Source: Deltaproteobacteria bacterium
Lineage (GTDB): Bacteria; Desulfobacterota_D; UBA1144; Nemesobacterales; UBA2774
Reading direction: 5' to 3'
NCBI GenBank assembly: GCA_029262275.1
Contig: JAJCZS010000021.1
Span: forward strand, 1 to 64,000
Length of the DNA stretch: 64,000 nt
The notes under the pieces were generated by a model. The model had not been told where the DNA came from. It worked only from the letters and a program-made list of their open reading frames with translations, and did not search any database. Position numbers and translations under genes: made by a program. Position 1 is the first letter of the stretch; each line of letters opens with the position of its first letter. This document shows, one piece after another, positions 51,523 through 61,208 of the stretch.

Positions 51523-52194
51523 TTGAAAAAGAAAACCTTAAAAAACACTAAAGAAACCATTTCGGAGAAGAAAAAGAGAGCAAGCAAACTTCTCTCTATT
51601 CTTGAGCAGGAGTATCCCAAGGCAAAATGCCACTTAAACTTTGACGGCCCCTTTGAATTATTGATTGGCTGTATTTTGTCGGCTCAGTGCACAGACAAGC
51701 GGGTAAATGAAGTAACACCGGGATTATTTAAGAAATACCCGACCCCTTATGAATTCTCCAAGGCCGATCAGGGAGAGTTGGAGCAAGAGATACATTCATG
51801 TGGATTTTATAGAGCCAAGACTAAATCAATATTAAACTGTAGTAAGGCCTTAGTTGAAGAACATGACGGAGAAGTTCCTAGAACCATGGATGAGCTTACA
51901 GAGCTTGCTGGTGTGGGAAGAAAAACCGCAAATGTAGTTCTTGGTAATTATTTTGGAATACCCGGCATAATTGTAGATACGCATATTAAGAGACTCTCAA
52001 CAAGACTCAACTTAACAACTAACTCAGATCCTACAAAAATCGAATACGATTTAAATGAAATTCTTCCTCAGGAGAAATGGACGATTTTCTCAAACTCCCT
52101 AGGAGATCATGGTCGCACAGTGTGTGATGCCAGAAAACCAATGTGCGGGGATTGCATGATTAGCCATCTCTGCCCTTCAGCAGGACTAGTGTAA
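51523..52194 (+). CDS. nth: Endonuclease III (DNA glycosylase/AP lyase)
   Basis: A 223-residue base-excision repair enzyme for oxidised pyrimidines. The HhH motif with catalytic Lys is ELAGVGRKTANVV; the catalytic Asp is in VDTHIKRL. The C-terminal Fe-S loop CDARKPMCGDCMISHLC has the C-x6-C-x2-C-x5-C spacing. Translation appears to start at TTG with a Lys-rich N-terminus; no better start is seen and the ribosome site is weak. The stop and the next ATG share one base (TAATG). Confidence 0.94.
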   Translation: MKKKTLKNTKETISEKKKRASKLLSILEQEYPKAKCHLNFDGPFELLIGCILSAQCTDKRVNEVTPGLFKKYPTPYEFSKADQGELEQEIHSCGFYRAKTKSILNCSKALVEEHDGEVPRTMDELTELAGVGRKTANVVLGNYFGIPGIIVDTHIKRLSTRLNLTTNSDPTKIEYDLNEILPQEKWTIFSNSLGDHGRTVCDARKPMCGDCMISHLCPSAGLV

Positions 52195-53111
52195 TGCCGC
52201 GCTATAATACTTACAGGCCTTACATCAAAGAGAAATTAGGCTACAGAGTAAACAAGCTCTCTGTTGATATGGGTTTTACATGTCCCAACCGTGACGGGAA
52301 TCTGGCCATTGGCGGATGTGTTTACTGTAATAACGACAGTTTTGTTCCTCCCTATGCAAGAGCTCGTTTTTCTATGGATCAACAGATCTCAAATGGGATG
52401 ACATATCTCAGGAATAGATTTAAAGCCGAGAAGTTCATCATCTATTTCCAATCCTATACAAACACATATGATTCAGTAGATAAGTTAGAGCAGATGTACA
52501 GAGACGCATTAGCTTATGATGATGTAATTGGAATTGCTGTGGGGACGCGCTCTGACTGTGTAGATGAAGAAAAGTTGAGCATGTTTGAAGAAATTGCTAA
52601 GGAATATTATGTATGTCTTGAGTACGGAATAGAATCTATTTATGACAAAACGCTCGATTATATGAACAGGGGACACGATTATCAGTCAGTTTTGGACGCG
52701 ATAGAGATGTCAAAGGGCAGGGGGTTTGAAATAGGAGCCCACATCATAGTCGGCATGCCTACTGAGACCAAAGAGGAGATGCTGCAGATGGCAGATGAAG
52801 TTTCATCTTTGGGTATAGATGTTTTTAAAGTTCATAATCTTCATATTGTACGTAATACGCCGCTTGCCAGAATGTATAAAGAAAAGCCCTTTGAGCTATT
52901 TGGTTTTGAAGAGTATGTCTCTTTTGTTGTAGATTTCCTAGAGCGTATGTCCCCCGAGATGATAATTGAAAGGTTGTTTACGGACACACCTCACGATCTT
53001 CTTATAGCTCCAGACTGGGGCAAGTCACATCTTCAAATCCTCCAAGCAATAGAAGCTGAGCTTGAGAAAAGAGATACTTATCAAGGCAGGTTTTATCAAA
53101 ACGGCTCATAG
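52194..53111 (+). CDS. TIGR01212-family radical SAM protein (YhcC-like)
   Basis: A 305-residue radical SAM enzyme. The cluster motif is stretched as in this family: GFTCPNRDGNLAIGGCVYC. YFQSYTNTYD, EYGIES and AHIIVGMPTET are the other conserved blocks. The reaction of YhcC/YtqA proteins is not settled, although a role in tRNA modification has been suggested for relatives. It is coupled to nth by a one-base overlap. Confidence 0.92.
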   Translation: MPRYNTYRPYIKEKLGYRVNKLSVDMGFTCPNRDGNLAIGGCVYCNNDSFVPPYARARFSMDQQISNGMTYLRNRFKAEKFIIYFQSYTNTYDSVDKLEQMYRDALAYDDVIGIAVGTRSDCVDEEKLSMFEEIAKEYYVCLEYGIESIYDKTLDYMNRGHDYQSVLDAIEMSKGRGFEIGAHIIVGMPTETKEEMLQMADEVSSLGIDVFKVHNLHIVRNTPLARMYKEKPFELFGFEEYVSFVVDFLERMSPEMIIERLFTDTPHDLLIAPDWGKSHLQILQAIEAELEKRDTYQGRFYQNGS

Positions 53112-53195
53112 AATATTTTCATGAAAATATAACAATCAGATGATATAATATTTCGCTGTATATACTAATTAGATTAACAATCGGAGGCCAGAATT

Positions 53196-53957
53196 ATGAA
53201 AAGCGCCAATCCTGCCCTTGGTGGCAAAACTTTTGAACAGTACCAGCCGGGTATTCAAACTGCCGGTGCTATGACTATAAACGGCACTATCAATAAAACA
53301 CTAATACTCCTGGTGCTAGTGGTGATTCCTGCTGTTTGGATATGGAATATGTTTTATGAGAGCGGGATAGATACCGAAGGCGGTTTGCAAAATGCTAGCA
53401 TTATGTATTGGATGTATGGCGGGCTGTTTGGGGGATTGATTTTTGCATTAGTGACAATATTCAAGAAAACCTGGGCACCTATTACCGCTCCTATCTACGC
53501 TATCCTTGAGGGTTTATTCATAGGCGGAATTTCTGCGATTTTTGAAGTCCAATTTTCAGGTATCGTTTTTCAGGCAGTATCGCTTACCTTTGGAACCCTG
53601 TTCGCGATGCTTGTTGCATATAGACTTGGACTTATCAAAGTTACTGAGAAGTTTAGAATGGGAGTGGTTGCTGCAACCGGAGCCATTTTTGTTGTTTATA
53701 TGCTGTCTTTTGTCCTAAGTTTTTTCAGCATTAATGTGCCTTTTATTCACTCTGGCGGTACAATTGGAATATTATTTAGCTTGTTTGTTGTAGTTATCGC
53801 TGCGTTGAATCTGGTTTTGGATTTTGATTTTATTGAAAAAGGTACCGAGCACGGGGCGCCAAAATATATGGAGTGGTATGGGGCATTTGGTCTCATTATA
53901 ACTCTCGTTTGGCTATATATAGAATTCTTAAGACTACTTTCAAAATTAAGACAGTAA
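53196..53957 (+). CDS. Bax inhibitor-1/YccA-family membrane protein
   Basis: A 253-residue inner-membrane protein with seven hydrophobic segments and the N-terminus MKSANPALGGKTFEQY typical of a bacterial BI-1/YccA branch. Conserved acidic residues appear in DFDFIEKG. Relatives modulate FtsH proteolysis or leak calcium; neither can be assigned here. GGAGG precedes the ATG. It lies 10 bases before the next gene. Confidence 0.9.
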   Translation: MKSANPALGGKTFEQYQPGIQTAGAMTINGTINKTLILLVLVVIPAVWIWNMFYESGIDTEGGLQNASIMYWMYGGLFGGLIFALVTIFKKTWAPITAPIYAILEGLFIGGISAIFEVQFSGIVFQAVSLTFGTLFAMLVAYRLGLIKVTEKFRMGVVAATGAIFVVYMLSFVLSFFSINVPFIHSGGTIGILFSLFVVVIAALNLVLDFDFIEKGTEHGAPKYMEWYGAFGLIITLVWLYIEFLRLLSKLRQ

Positions 53958-53967
53958 GGAGAGGCGA

Positions 53968-54510
53968 ATGTTAAAAAATGGCGGAAGAATCATCTCGAAA
54001 TATTTTATTTTAATCATGGGTCTTTTTGCTGCTCTAGGGGTTGTATCTTCTCAAGCTGGACAGGCGACCCCAGATGCGCTTGCTAAGACTATGGTGAGCA
54101 GTATAAATGCAAAGAATAAGACTGCGGTTCAGTCACTTATTCATCCTCAGGTTGTTTCCTACTTGAGAGTGACCAATCCTGCGATGTTAGAAAACATTAC
54201 AGCCTCGCTTATGCAACTGAAGATTCCAGCGGATTATAAAATGGGAGTAATTAGCCTAGATCAATTGGGAGATAGTGGCATGGCTAGCTATGACAAAGCA
54301 ACTCAAACTCTTACTTTGATGGGCTCTCCTGCTTACTATAAGTTTCCACCGACACACTTAATGGCTCTTGTTGTTGAAAAAGAGAAAATAGTAGAGGTTG
54401 ATGGGAAAAAGGAAAAAAAGATAGTTAAAGTCCCACTAACACCTACACCTCTTCCCATAGCTCAATATCAAGGTAATTGGTACATTGTTATTGCAGTGGG
54501 GAAAAAATGA
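53968..54510 (+). CDS. Small exported protein of unknown function
   Basis: A 180-residue protein with signal peptide ending near SSQAGQA. The mature part starts with a helix (PDALAKTMVSSINAKNKTAV) then beta strands, which looks like an NTF2-like or lumazine-type small fold, but I do not recognise it. AAGGAG precedes the ATG, and it follows the YccA-like gene by 10 bases, so the two are likely co-transcribed. Confidence 0.65.
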   Translation: MLKNGGRIISKYFILIMGLFAALGVVSSQAGQATPDALAKTMVSSINAKNKTAVQSLIHPQVVSYLRVTNPAMLENITASLMQLKIPADYKMGVISLDQLGDSGMASYDKATQTLTLMGSPAYYKFPPTHLMALVVEKEKIVEVDGKKEKKIVKVPLTPTPLPIAQYQGNWYIVIAVGKK

Positions 54511-54542
54511 GCAAGCTTTTATAGTTTGCGATGGAATATTAA

Positions 54543-54956
54543 ATGAGTACTCCTGAGGTTCAAAATCCTGTGGTTCTATTCGACGGAGTATGTAATTTAT
54601 GCAACCGGTCAGTAAAGTTTATTATAAACCGAGACCCGGCAGCCAAATTCAGATTTGCTCCTCTTCAATCTGAGACTGGAAAAAATCTTATCTCAGAATT
54701 TAAATTAGATAATGATAATTTGGATTCAATAATATTAGTTGAAAACAGTTTGTATTATATAAAATCAACTGCAGTGCTTAAAATCCTACGCAAACTTGGA
54801 TCCCTCTGGCCACTGCTTTATGTTCTTATAATAGTTCCCCCAGCCATTAGAGATTACTTCTATGATATAGTAGCTAGACCTAGGTATAAGTGGTTCGGAA
54901 AAGAAGAGAGATGCATGGTTCCAAACGCAGATGTTGAAAAAAGATTTTTGGTGTAA
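54543..54956 (+). CDS. DCC-family thiol-disulfide oxidoreductase (DUF393)
   Basis: A 137-residue thioredoxin-like protein. The signature is FDGVCNLCNRSVKFI, with the D-G-x-C-x-x-C redox site at about residue 15, and LQSETGK and RDYFYDIVARPRYKWFG further on. Family members are predicted oxidoreductases of unknown partner. It lies 12 bases upstream of the GNAT-aminotransferase fusion gene. Confidence 0.88.
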   Translation: MSTPEVQNPVVLFDGVCNLCNRSVKFIINRDPAAKFRFAPLQSETGKNLISEFKLDNDNLDSIILVENSLYYIKSTAVLKILRKLGSLWPLLYVLIIVPPAIRDYFYDIVARPRYKWFGKEERCMVPNADVEKRFLV

Positions 54957-54968
54957 GAAAAAGAGATT

Positions 54969-56594
54969 ATGAAAGCAAAACTTGAGTTTAAGATTGCATC
55001 TGAAAATTGGGAGTTTGAGCAAATAAAAGAGCTCAATTACAGAACCTTTGTAGAAGAAATTCCCCAGCATGAACAAAATAGCGAAAAACTACTTCTGGAT
55101 AAATTTCATGCTGAGAATACTTACATTATCTGCACAAGAGAAAAAAAACTGTTAGGAATGATGGCTGTTAGGGATAAAAGACCATTTTCTTTGGACCAAA
55201 AACTCTCAGATCTGGATTCATATCTTCCAGAGCACAATTTTGCTTGTGAGTTCAGGTTGTTGTCTATAGAGCAGGAGTTTAGAAATCTAAGAATTATTCA
55301 GGGACTTCTTGTGATTTTAGCAAGATTCGCGGATGAAAAAGGCTACGATATAGCTCTTATTTCAGCCAATGTAAATAGGATCAGGTTCTACAAACAGTTC
55401 GGATTCAAAGCGTTTGGTCCCGAGGTTGGCACCAAGGGGGCTCTCTATCAGCCAATGTATTTAACACTTCAGTCATCCATAGAGTTTAGACAAAAATCTA
55501 AACTTATGTCCCGATTGCCCGGTAACTTCTCAGTAAAAAATAGGCAAGGTGTAAATTTGCTTCCTGGTCCTGTGAGTATAAGTGAAGAAGTGAAACGGGC
55601 GATGGCTGATCCGCCTGTATCTCACCGCTCGGAAGAGTTCAGGAGTGATTTTAATTTTGTGCGAAAACAGCTTTGCGAATTAACAGGCTCTAAGAATGTA
55701 GAAATATTTATGGGTGCTGGTTCTTTAGCAAATGACGCTGTTGCGGCGCAATTGTCACTTGAGGGAGGGAAGGGGCTCATTTTATCAAATGGAGAGTTTG
55801 GAGAGAGGCTGATTGACCATGCAGATAGGACGGATCTTGAGTTCGACTCAGTTGAAGTTCCTTGGGGTGAAACATTAAATTATCAGGAAATAGAGAACAC
55901 CATCATTCAAAACACACAAATAAAATGGCTCTGGTTTGTACATTCTGAAACCTCAACTGGAGTGTTGAATGACCTGGAGTTATTAAAAAATATAAGCCAT
56001 AGAGCAAACGCACGACTGTGCGTTGATTGTGTTAGCTCTATTGGGGTTGTGCCGATTGATTTAAACGGGATTTATCTTGCCTCTGGAGTAAGTGGTAAGG
56101 GCTTGGCCTCATATCCTGGGCTTTCCTTTGTCTTTTATAATCACGAAATTATATCTTCAAATTCAATACCCAGGTATTTGGACATAGGTTTCTATGCGGA
56201 GTCAGGAGGTATTCCATTTACAATCTCTTCAAATCTTGTCTACGCATTGAGAGAATCTCTCAGGAGTTTTGATAAGGATAGTAGATATAGAGAATTAACA
56301 GAAATCTCTAACTGGGCAAGGGCAAAAATTAGAGAGATGGGGTTAGACATTCTAGCCAGCGATGATAGTGCGACGCCTGCGATTGTTACTATTTTAATTC
56401 CTGAGGGTCATAGCTCAGAGGATTTAGGAAAGAGACTGCAAGATGAAGGATTCTTGGTTCACTGGAGAAGTCAGTATTTAGCCCAAAGAAACTGGATTCA
56501 AATTGCGTTTATGGGCAAACATTCCAAGGAGCAACTAATTCCGCTGTTTGAATTCTTATCTGAATTGAAATCCCCGCTTAGTAAAGCACTTTAG
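54969..56594 (+). CDS. GNAT acetyltransferase-class V aminotransferase fusion
   Basis: A 541-residue two-domain protein. Residues 1-170 are GNAT-like: acetyl-CoA-binding region at about 100-115 and ANVNRIRFYKQFGFKAFG near the end. Residues about 193-540 form a fold-type I class V aminotransferase related to serine-glyoxylate/phosphoserine transaminases: NLLPGPVSISEEV, SHRSEEF, VHSETSTGVLND, PLP Asp353 (CVDCVSSIG) and PLP Lys377 (GVSGKGLASYPG). Both halves look intact. No separate partner is nearby that would explain the fusion. It may acetylate and transaminate a shared substrate, which is inference. Confidence 0.85.
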   Translation: MKAKLEFKIASENWEFEQIKELNYRTFVEEIPQHEQNSEKLLLDKFHAENTYIICTREKKLLGMMAVRDKRPFSLDQKLSDLDSYLPEHNFACEFRLLSIEQEFRNLRIIQGLLVILARFADEKGYDIALISANVNRIRFYKQFGFKAFGPEVGTKGALYQPMYLTLQSSIEFRQKSKLMSRLPGNFSVKNRQGVNLLPGPVSISEEVKRAMADPPVSHRSEEFRSDFNFVRKQLCELTGSKNVEIFMGAGSLANDAVAAQLSLEGGKGLILSNGEFGERLIDHADRTDLEFDSVEVPWGETLNYQEIENTIIQNTQIKWLWFVHSETSTGVLNDLELLKNISHRANARLCVDCVSSIGVVPIDLNGIYLASGVSGKGLASYPGLSFVFYNHEIISSNSIPRYLDIGFYAESGGIPFTISSNLVYALRESLRSFDKDSRYRELTEISNWARAKIREMGLDILASDDSATPAIVTILIPEGHSSEDLGKRLQDEGFLVHWRSQYLAQRNWIQIAFMGKHSKEQLIPLFEFLSELKSPLSKAL

Positions 56595-56675
56595 TCTGCA
56601 ATATATATTATTCTTTGACGAAACGTTCTTAAAGTTTTATTATCTTTTTTAACGAGAAATAACTCAGGAGGATTA

Positions 56676-57212
56676 GTGATGTCTAGTTTAATTGATCGTA
56701 TGGTCAGAGCTTCAAAGCTCGATGTGAATTTGTATGAAGAGGTAGAAGCTGATAAGGGCGCCATGGGCCAAGCTGTAGCGGTTGTTGTGTTATCAAGTGT
56801 CGCAAGCGGTATTGGCAGCATAGGTATTCTGGGTATATCTGGATTAATAACCGGAACACTATTTTCTCTTGTTGGTTGGATTATCTGGGCGTTTTTAATT
56901 TATATTATAGGAACTAAACTCCTGCCAGAGCCACAAACAAAATCTGATATGGGTGAGTTGCTAAGAACAATAGGGTTCTCAAGTTCTCCTGGAATAATAC
57001 GTATAGTTGGAATCATCCCTTTTCTTGGTGCTATAGCATCAATTGTTGCTAGCGTATGGATGCTTGTAGCAATGATAGTAGCAGTTAGGCAAGCACTTGA
57101 TTATAAGAGCACCTGGAGAGCAATTGGAGTCTGCGTAATAGCTTACGTAATAGTATTAGTAGTTATATATGGGTTTGTTTTTGGATTAATGGGTCTCTCT
57201 AGTCCATTTTAA
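56676..57212 (+). CDS. YIP1-family membrane protein, copy 1
   Basis: A 178-residue inner-membrane protein with five TM-like segments, YIP1 type (PF04893). The N-terminal amphipathic part DRMVRASKLDVNLYEEVEAD precedes the membrane block. AGGAGG lies seven bases before the ATG. It is followed by a clear paralogue, so the pair is a tandem duplication. The function of bacterial YIP1 proteins is unknown. Confidence 0.85.
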   Translation: MMSSLIDRMVRASKLDVNLYEEVEADKGAMGQAVAVVVLSSVASGIGSIGILGISGLITGTLFSLVGWIIWAFLIYIIGTKLLPEPQTKSDMGELLRTIGFSSSPGIIRIVGIIPFLGAIASIVASVWMLVAMIVAVRQALDYKSTWRAIGVCVIAYVIVLVVIYGFVFGLMGLSSPF

Positions 57213-57354
57213 AATACAAAGCTGATTTTTCTTAAATTACAGAGAGCTTAACTCGACGAAAACAATTATTATTCCCTTATAGTTGTAATTTGTGAATGTA
57301 TCCAATATCTTCTTTAGTGCATCTAATAAGAATAATTATAGGAGCGGTAGATTA

Positions 57355-57891
57355 GTGTTTATTTCTCGTATCATAAGAGCATTACTTCTGGATCCAAATC
57401 TTTATGAAGAGGTAGAGAACGACAAGAGTTCTATCGTGCAGGCTATGGGAGTGGTATTCCTTGCTAGCCTTGCAGCTGGTCTCTATACATATGACTATGG
57501 TGGTGCTAGAGGCTTAGTAGTAGGAACAATTGTCACCTTTGCTGGTTGGGTTCTAATGTCTTTTCTTATCTACCTTGTAGGGACTAAACTCTTCCCTGAT
57601 ACTGAGACTAAAACCGATGTTGGTGAGATTCTTAGAGTGCTCGGATTTGCAGCCGCTCCAGGAATTTTTATCTTGTTGGCACTGCTTCCCTTATTAAATA
57701 AAGTTATTTGGCTTCTTATCTTAATTATTTGGGTATGGAGATTTGTAGCAATGATTATTGCAGTAAGACAGGCGCTCGATTTTAAAAACACCTGGAGTGC
57801 AATTTGGGTGTGTGTAGTAGGTCTGATAGCCTATTTGCTTGTATATATAATTCTACTTGCCTACGGGCTTCCTAAGCCTATCTGGAACTAG
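57355..57891 (+). CDS. YIP1-family membrane protein, copy 2
   Basis: A paralogue of the preceding gene. The GTG at 57355 is preferred: AGGAG lies ten bases upstream, and the product then aligns with copy 1 from the first residues (SRIIRALLLDPNLYEEVEND against DRMVRASKLDVNLYEEVEAD). An in-frame GTG at 57292 would add 21 polar residues without family support. Shared blocks include VGTKLFPDTETKTDVGEILR and RQALDFKNTW. It ends 2 bases from the convergent cimA stop. Confidence 0.8.
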   Translation: MFISRIIRALLLDPNLYEEVENDKSSIVQAMGVVFLASLAAGLYTYDYGGARGLVVGTIVTFAGWVLMSFLIYLVGTKLFPDTETKTDVGEILRVLGFAAAPGIFILLALLPLLNKVIWLLILIIWVWRFVAMIIAVRQALDFKNTWSAIWVCVVGLIAYLLVYIILLAYGLPKPIWN

Positions 57892-57893
57892 AC

Positions 57894-59495
57894 CTATCCC
57901 CTGGCTTTAGCAGCTTTTTTGGCTTCGTCTTTTAGAATCTTGTAGTCGATACTATCTATAAGCGCTTTCCAACTAGCTTCAACTATGTTCTCGGACACTC
58001 CTACTGTGCTCCAGTCGCTCTCTCCGTCGCCTGATTCAATAAGCACTCTTACTACAGCATCGGTACCTTGTTTTGTGTTTAGCACTCTTACACGGTAGTC
58101 CTTTAGCTTTACTTCTTTTAGGCTAGGGTAGAATCTCTCAAGAGCTTTTCTAAGGGCCTGGTCCATGGCATTAACTGGGCCATTACCGCTGGCCACCATA
58201 TGCTCATTTACTCCATCAACCTCAACTACTATTGTTGCCTCAGTGGATGGGTCTGCATCGTCTGCTCGTTTCTCTGTGATAGTTCTGGCACTTTCAAGAT
58301 GAAACGGCTTTCTGTACTCCCCAATTGCTTTTCTTACAAGCAGCTCAAAAGATGCGTCAGCTCCTTCAAACTCGTATCCTTCATTCTCTAATTTCTTAAG
58401 TTCGTTTAATATAGCAATTACTCTCTCATCCTTAGGGTCAAGCTCCACTCCAAGTTCTTTAGCCTTGTAGAGTATGTTACTTCGCCCAGAGAGATCAGAT
58501 ATGAGTATGCGTCTTCTATTACCTACAACCTCAGGCTCTACATGTTCATAAGTCTTAGAGTTTTTCATGACAGCGCTTACATGTATGCCGCCTTTATGAG
58601 CAAAAGCACTCTCTCCAACAAAAGCATCATGTTTAATAGGTGGAAGATTTGTTAGCTCATGTATAAAGTGTGAGACGTCATAAAGATTTTTGAGCTCTTT
58701 ATCTTCAAGACTATCCACACCCATCTTAAGTTTTAGATTTGGTATGATCGAGCACAGGTTAGCGTTTCCGCACCTCTCCCCGTAACCATTAATTGTTCCC
58801 TGGATTTGGCCAACGCCGCCTTTCACTGCATATAAAGTGTTAGCAACACCAAGCTCACCGTCATTATGCGTGTGTATGCCCAAACTTGGGTTATCTAATT
58901 GTGTGTTTACTTCCCCTACAATAGACTCTATATCCCAAGGCATTGTGCCACCGTTTGTATCGCAGAGCACAATAACATCGGCTCCTGCATCTTGGGCTGC
59001 TTTTATTGCCTGTATTGTGTATTCAGGATTATTTTTGAACCCATCGAAGAAGTGCTCTGCATCAAAAAACACCTCATCCACATGCTTTTTAAGATATGTT
59101 ACGGAGTCGTGAATAACCTCTAAGTTAGCTTCAAGAGATATTTTCAAAGCCTCAGTTACGTGGAAATCCCAGCTCTTTCCTACTATCGTAACAGCAGGTG
59201 TTTCAGCCTGGAGAAGTGCCTGTATGCTTGAATCTTCTTCACAAGTAACCTTTGCACGTCTTGTGCTTCCAAATGCTGCAATTTTAGCTTTTCTTAGTCT
59301 AAGTCTCTTAGCTTCTTCAAAAAACCCTTCATCTCTTTCGTTTGAACCGGGCCATCCTCCTTCAATATAGTGGACGCCAAGCTCATCTAATTTCTGAGCG
59401 ATGCGGAGCTTGTCATGGATTGAGAATGAAATACTCTCTCCCTGAGTTCCGTCTCTAAGAGTCACATCATATATTTTTACTGAACTATCGCTCAT
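57894..59495 (-). CDS. cimA: (R)-citramalate synthase
   Basis: A 533-residue enzyme that condenses pyruvate and acetyl-CoA to citramalate, the threonine-independent entry to isoleucine. It is of the LeuA/CimA type: [30 protein letters not shown] (the CimA-branch form), the metal site [15 protein letters not shown], and a C-terminal regulatory LeuA domain from about 400 ([20 protein letters not shown]). The GGWPGSN pattern and length favour CimA over LeuA. The ATG overlaps the lysC stop by 4 bases. Confidence 0.92.
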   Translation of the reverse strand: MSDSSVKIYDVTLRDGTQGESISFSIHDKLRIAQKLDELGVHYIEGGWPGSNERDEGFFEEAKRLRLRKAKIAAFGSTRRAKVTCEEDSSIQALLQAETPAVTIVGKSWDFHVTEALKISLEANLEVIHDSVTYLKKHVDEVFFDAEHFFDGFKNNPEYTIQAIKAAQDAGADVIVLCDTNGGTMPWDIESIVGEVNTQLDNPSLGIHTHNDGELGVANTLYAVKGGVGQIQGTINGYGERCGNANLCSIIPNLKLKMGVDSLEDKELKNLYDVSHFIHELTNLPPIKHDAFVGESAFAHKGGIHVSAVMKNSKTYEHVEPEVVGNRRRILISDLSGRSNILYKAKELGVELDPKDERVIAILNELKKLENEGYEFEGADASFELLVRKAIGEYRKPFHLESARTITEKRADDADPSTEATIVVEVDGVNEHMVASGNGPVNAMDQALRKALERFYPSLKEVKLKDYRVRVLNTKQGTDAVVRVLIESGDGESDWSTVGVSENIVEASWKALIDSIDYKILKDEAKKAAKARG

Positions 59496-60727
59496 TTCTT
59501 TTCTCCTAATTCAAATGCATCATGGAGCGTTCTTACTGCAAGCTCCGTATATTTCTCTTTTATTACACAGGAAATCTTAATTTCCGATGTGCTAATCATC
59601 ATAATATTAATTCCTTCTTTGGCAAGGGCTTTAAACATTGTTGTTGCCACTCCGGAGTGTGTCTTCATTCCAACACCGACCAAAGAAATCTTGGTTATCT
59701 TATCGTCCGATATAATGTTCTTAGCGCCGAGCTTTTTTGCAATTTCTTCTGTAATTATAATCGATTTTTTAAATTCTGTCCTCGGAACGGTAAACGTCAT
59801 GTCCGTATTTCCTTCTATGCTCACGTTTTGGACTATCATGTCGACAATTATGCCGCTGTCACCAAGTGGGGTGAATATCTTAGCCGCAACCCCTGGGCTA
59901 TCGGGCACATGGGCTATTGTAATTTTGGCCTGATTTTTATCAAATGAAATTCCTGAAATAAGTATGTTCTCCATATGAGACATTTCTTCATTCTCCTCTA
60001 CGACCCATGTTCCTTCAGAGTCTGGTTTTGAAGTAGGCCTTACGTGAAGGGGCACTTCAAACTTCTTGGCAAACTCAACGGCCCTTGCTTGCAGTACTTT
60101 AGAGCCAAGGCTTGCCATCTCAAGCATCTCCTCATAGGAGATCCTATCAAGTTTTCTCGCGTTCGGGACCATCCCCGGATCAGTTGTATATATTCCGTCT
60201 ACATCGTCTTTGTATAACTCGCATGAATCCGCATCCAGGGCTGCGGCAAGGGCTACTGCCGAAAGATCGGATCCACCTCTGCCAAGAGTAGTTACATTTC
60301 CATCCTGATCAACACCCTGAAATCCGGCGACTACAATGATATGGCCTCCTGAGAGCGCTTGTTTTATTCTATCTGCGTCTATGCTGACTATTTTCGCTTT
60401 TGAGTGAGCGTTATCCGTAACAATCCGCACCTGGTGCCCCTGAAATGAGAGTGCTTCATGACCCAGGGATTTTATTGTCAGTGAAAGTAGCCCGGAGGAC
60501 ACCTGCTCTCCGCTCGAAGTGATTACATCAAGCTCCCTTTCATCGGGCGGATCCATAACTTGAAGACAGAGCTTTACAAGCCTGTCCGTTTCCCCCGCCA
60601 TGGCGGAGACTACGACAAGCACCTGATTTCCCTGCTCCTTAGTTTTTACGACGTGCTCGGCAACACACTTTATCTTCTCAAGGTTGGAAACACTTGTTCC
60701 GCCGTATTTTTGAACGATAAGACCCAT
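59492..60727 (-). CDS. lysC: Aspartate kinase
   Basis: A 411-residue enzyme for the first step to lysine, threonine and methionine. It has the N-terminal [40 protein letters not shown] and two ACT domains at the C-terminus (about 265-410; [18 protein letters not shown]). It is of the monofunctional class, with likely feedback inhibition by lysine and/or threonine through the ACT domains. Its start lies 58 bases inside the tsaE gene, with GAAGGAAA before the ATG, and its end is coupled to cimA. Confidence 0.95.
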   Translation of the reverse strand: MGLIVQKYGGTSVSNLEKIKCVAEHVVKTKEQGNQVLVVVSAMAGETDRLVKLCLQVMDPPDERELDVITSSGEQVSSGLLSLTIKSLGHEALSFQGHQVRIVTDNAHSKAKIVSIDADRIKQALSGGHIIVVAGFQGVDQDGNVTTLGRGGSDLSAVALAAALDADSCELYKDDVDGIYTTDPGMVPNARKLDRISYEEMLEMASLGSKVLQARAVEFAKKFEVPLHVRPTSKPDSEGTWVVEENEEMSHMENILISGISFDKNQAKITIAHVPDSPGVAAKIFTPLGDSGIIVDMIVQNVSIEGNTDMTFTVPRTEFKKSIIITEEIAKKLGAKNIISDDKITKISLVGVGMKTHSGVATTMFKALAKEGINIMMISTSEIKISCVIKEKYTELAVRTLHDAFELGEKK

Positions 60728-61179
60728 TTACTTTTTCCTTCGATTCTGATATCTCTTCTTGTCTCGGAGTCCTCCCCGTCTGACTCCGGAATTGTTATCT
60801 CTATTTTTATCGTATGTTCAGGGAATATATCCTCAACCCTGTCTGCCCACTCTACTGCTGCTACGCCGTTTCCAAAGAAATATTCATCATATCCTATCCC
60901 AAATAGCTCGTCTTCACTTGAGACTCTATAGAGATCAAAGTGATAGAGCGATATGCGGCCCTCGTAGCTGTTCATGATCACATACGTGGGGCTATTGGGC
61001 TCTTCCTCAATCCCAAGTCCCTTGGCGATTCCTTTAACGAGCACTGTTTTTCCGGCTCCAAGATCGCCCACGAGGGCTATAATACTACCGGGATTTAGAG
61101 ATTTTCCAATAATCTCACCTAGTTTGAGAGTCTCGTTAGTGTTCTTTAGCTGCATTTCTATAGTTTCTATATTTGCCAT
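60670..61179 (-). CDS. tsaE: tRNA threonylcarbamoyladenosine biosynthesis ATPase TsaE
   Basis: A 169-residue ATPase needed for t6A37 modification of ANN-decoding tRNAs. Walker A is GDLGAGKTVLVKG; PNSPTYVIMNSYEG, HFDLYRVSSEDEL and AAVEWADRVED follow in normal order. The C-terminus extends about 20 residues past the usual end and overlaps lysC by 58 bases in another frame. It lies 29 bases downstream of nnr. Confidence 0.93.
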   Translation of the reverse strand: MANIETIEMQLKNTNETLKLGEIIGKSLNPGSIIALVGDLGAGKTVLVKGIAKGLGIEEEPNSPTYVIMNSYEGRISLYHFDLYRVSSEDELFGIGYDEYFFGNGVAAVEWADRVEDIFPEHTIKIEITIPESDGEDSETRRDIRIEGKSKWVLSFKNTAEQVFPTLRR

Positions 61180-61208
61180 TTTTTGTTTTTGTGAGGCCTG
61201 GAGTAAAA

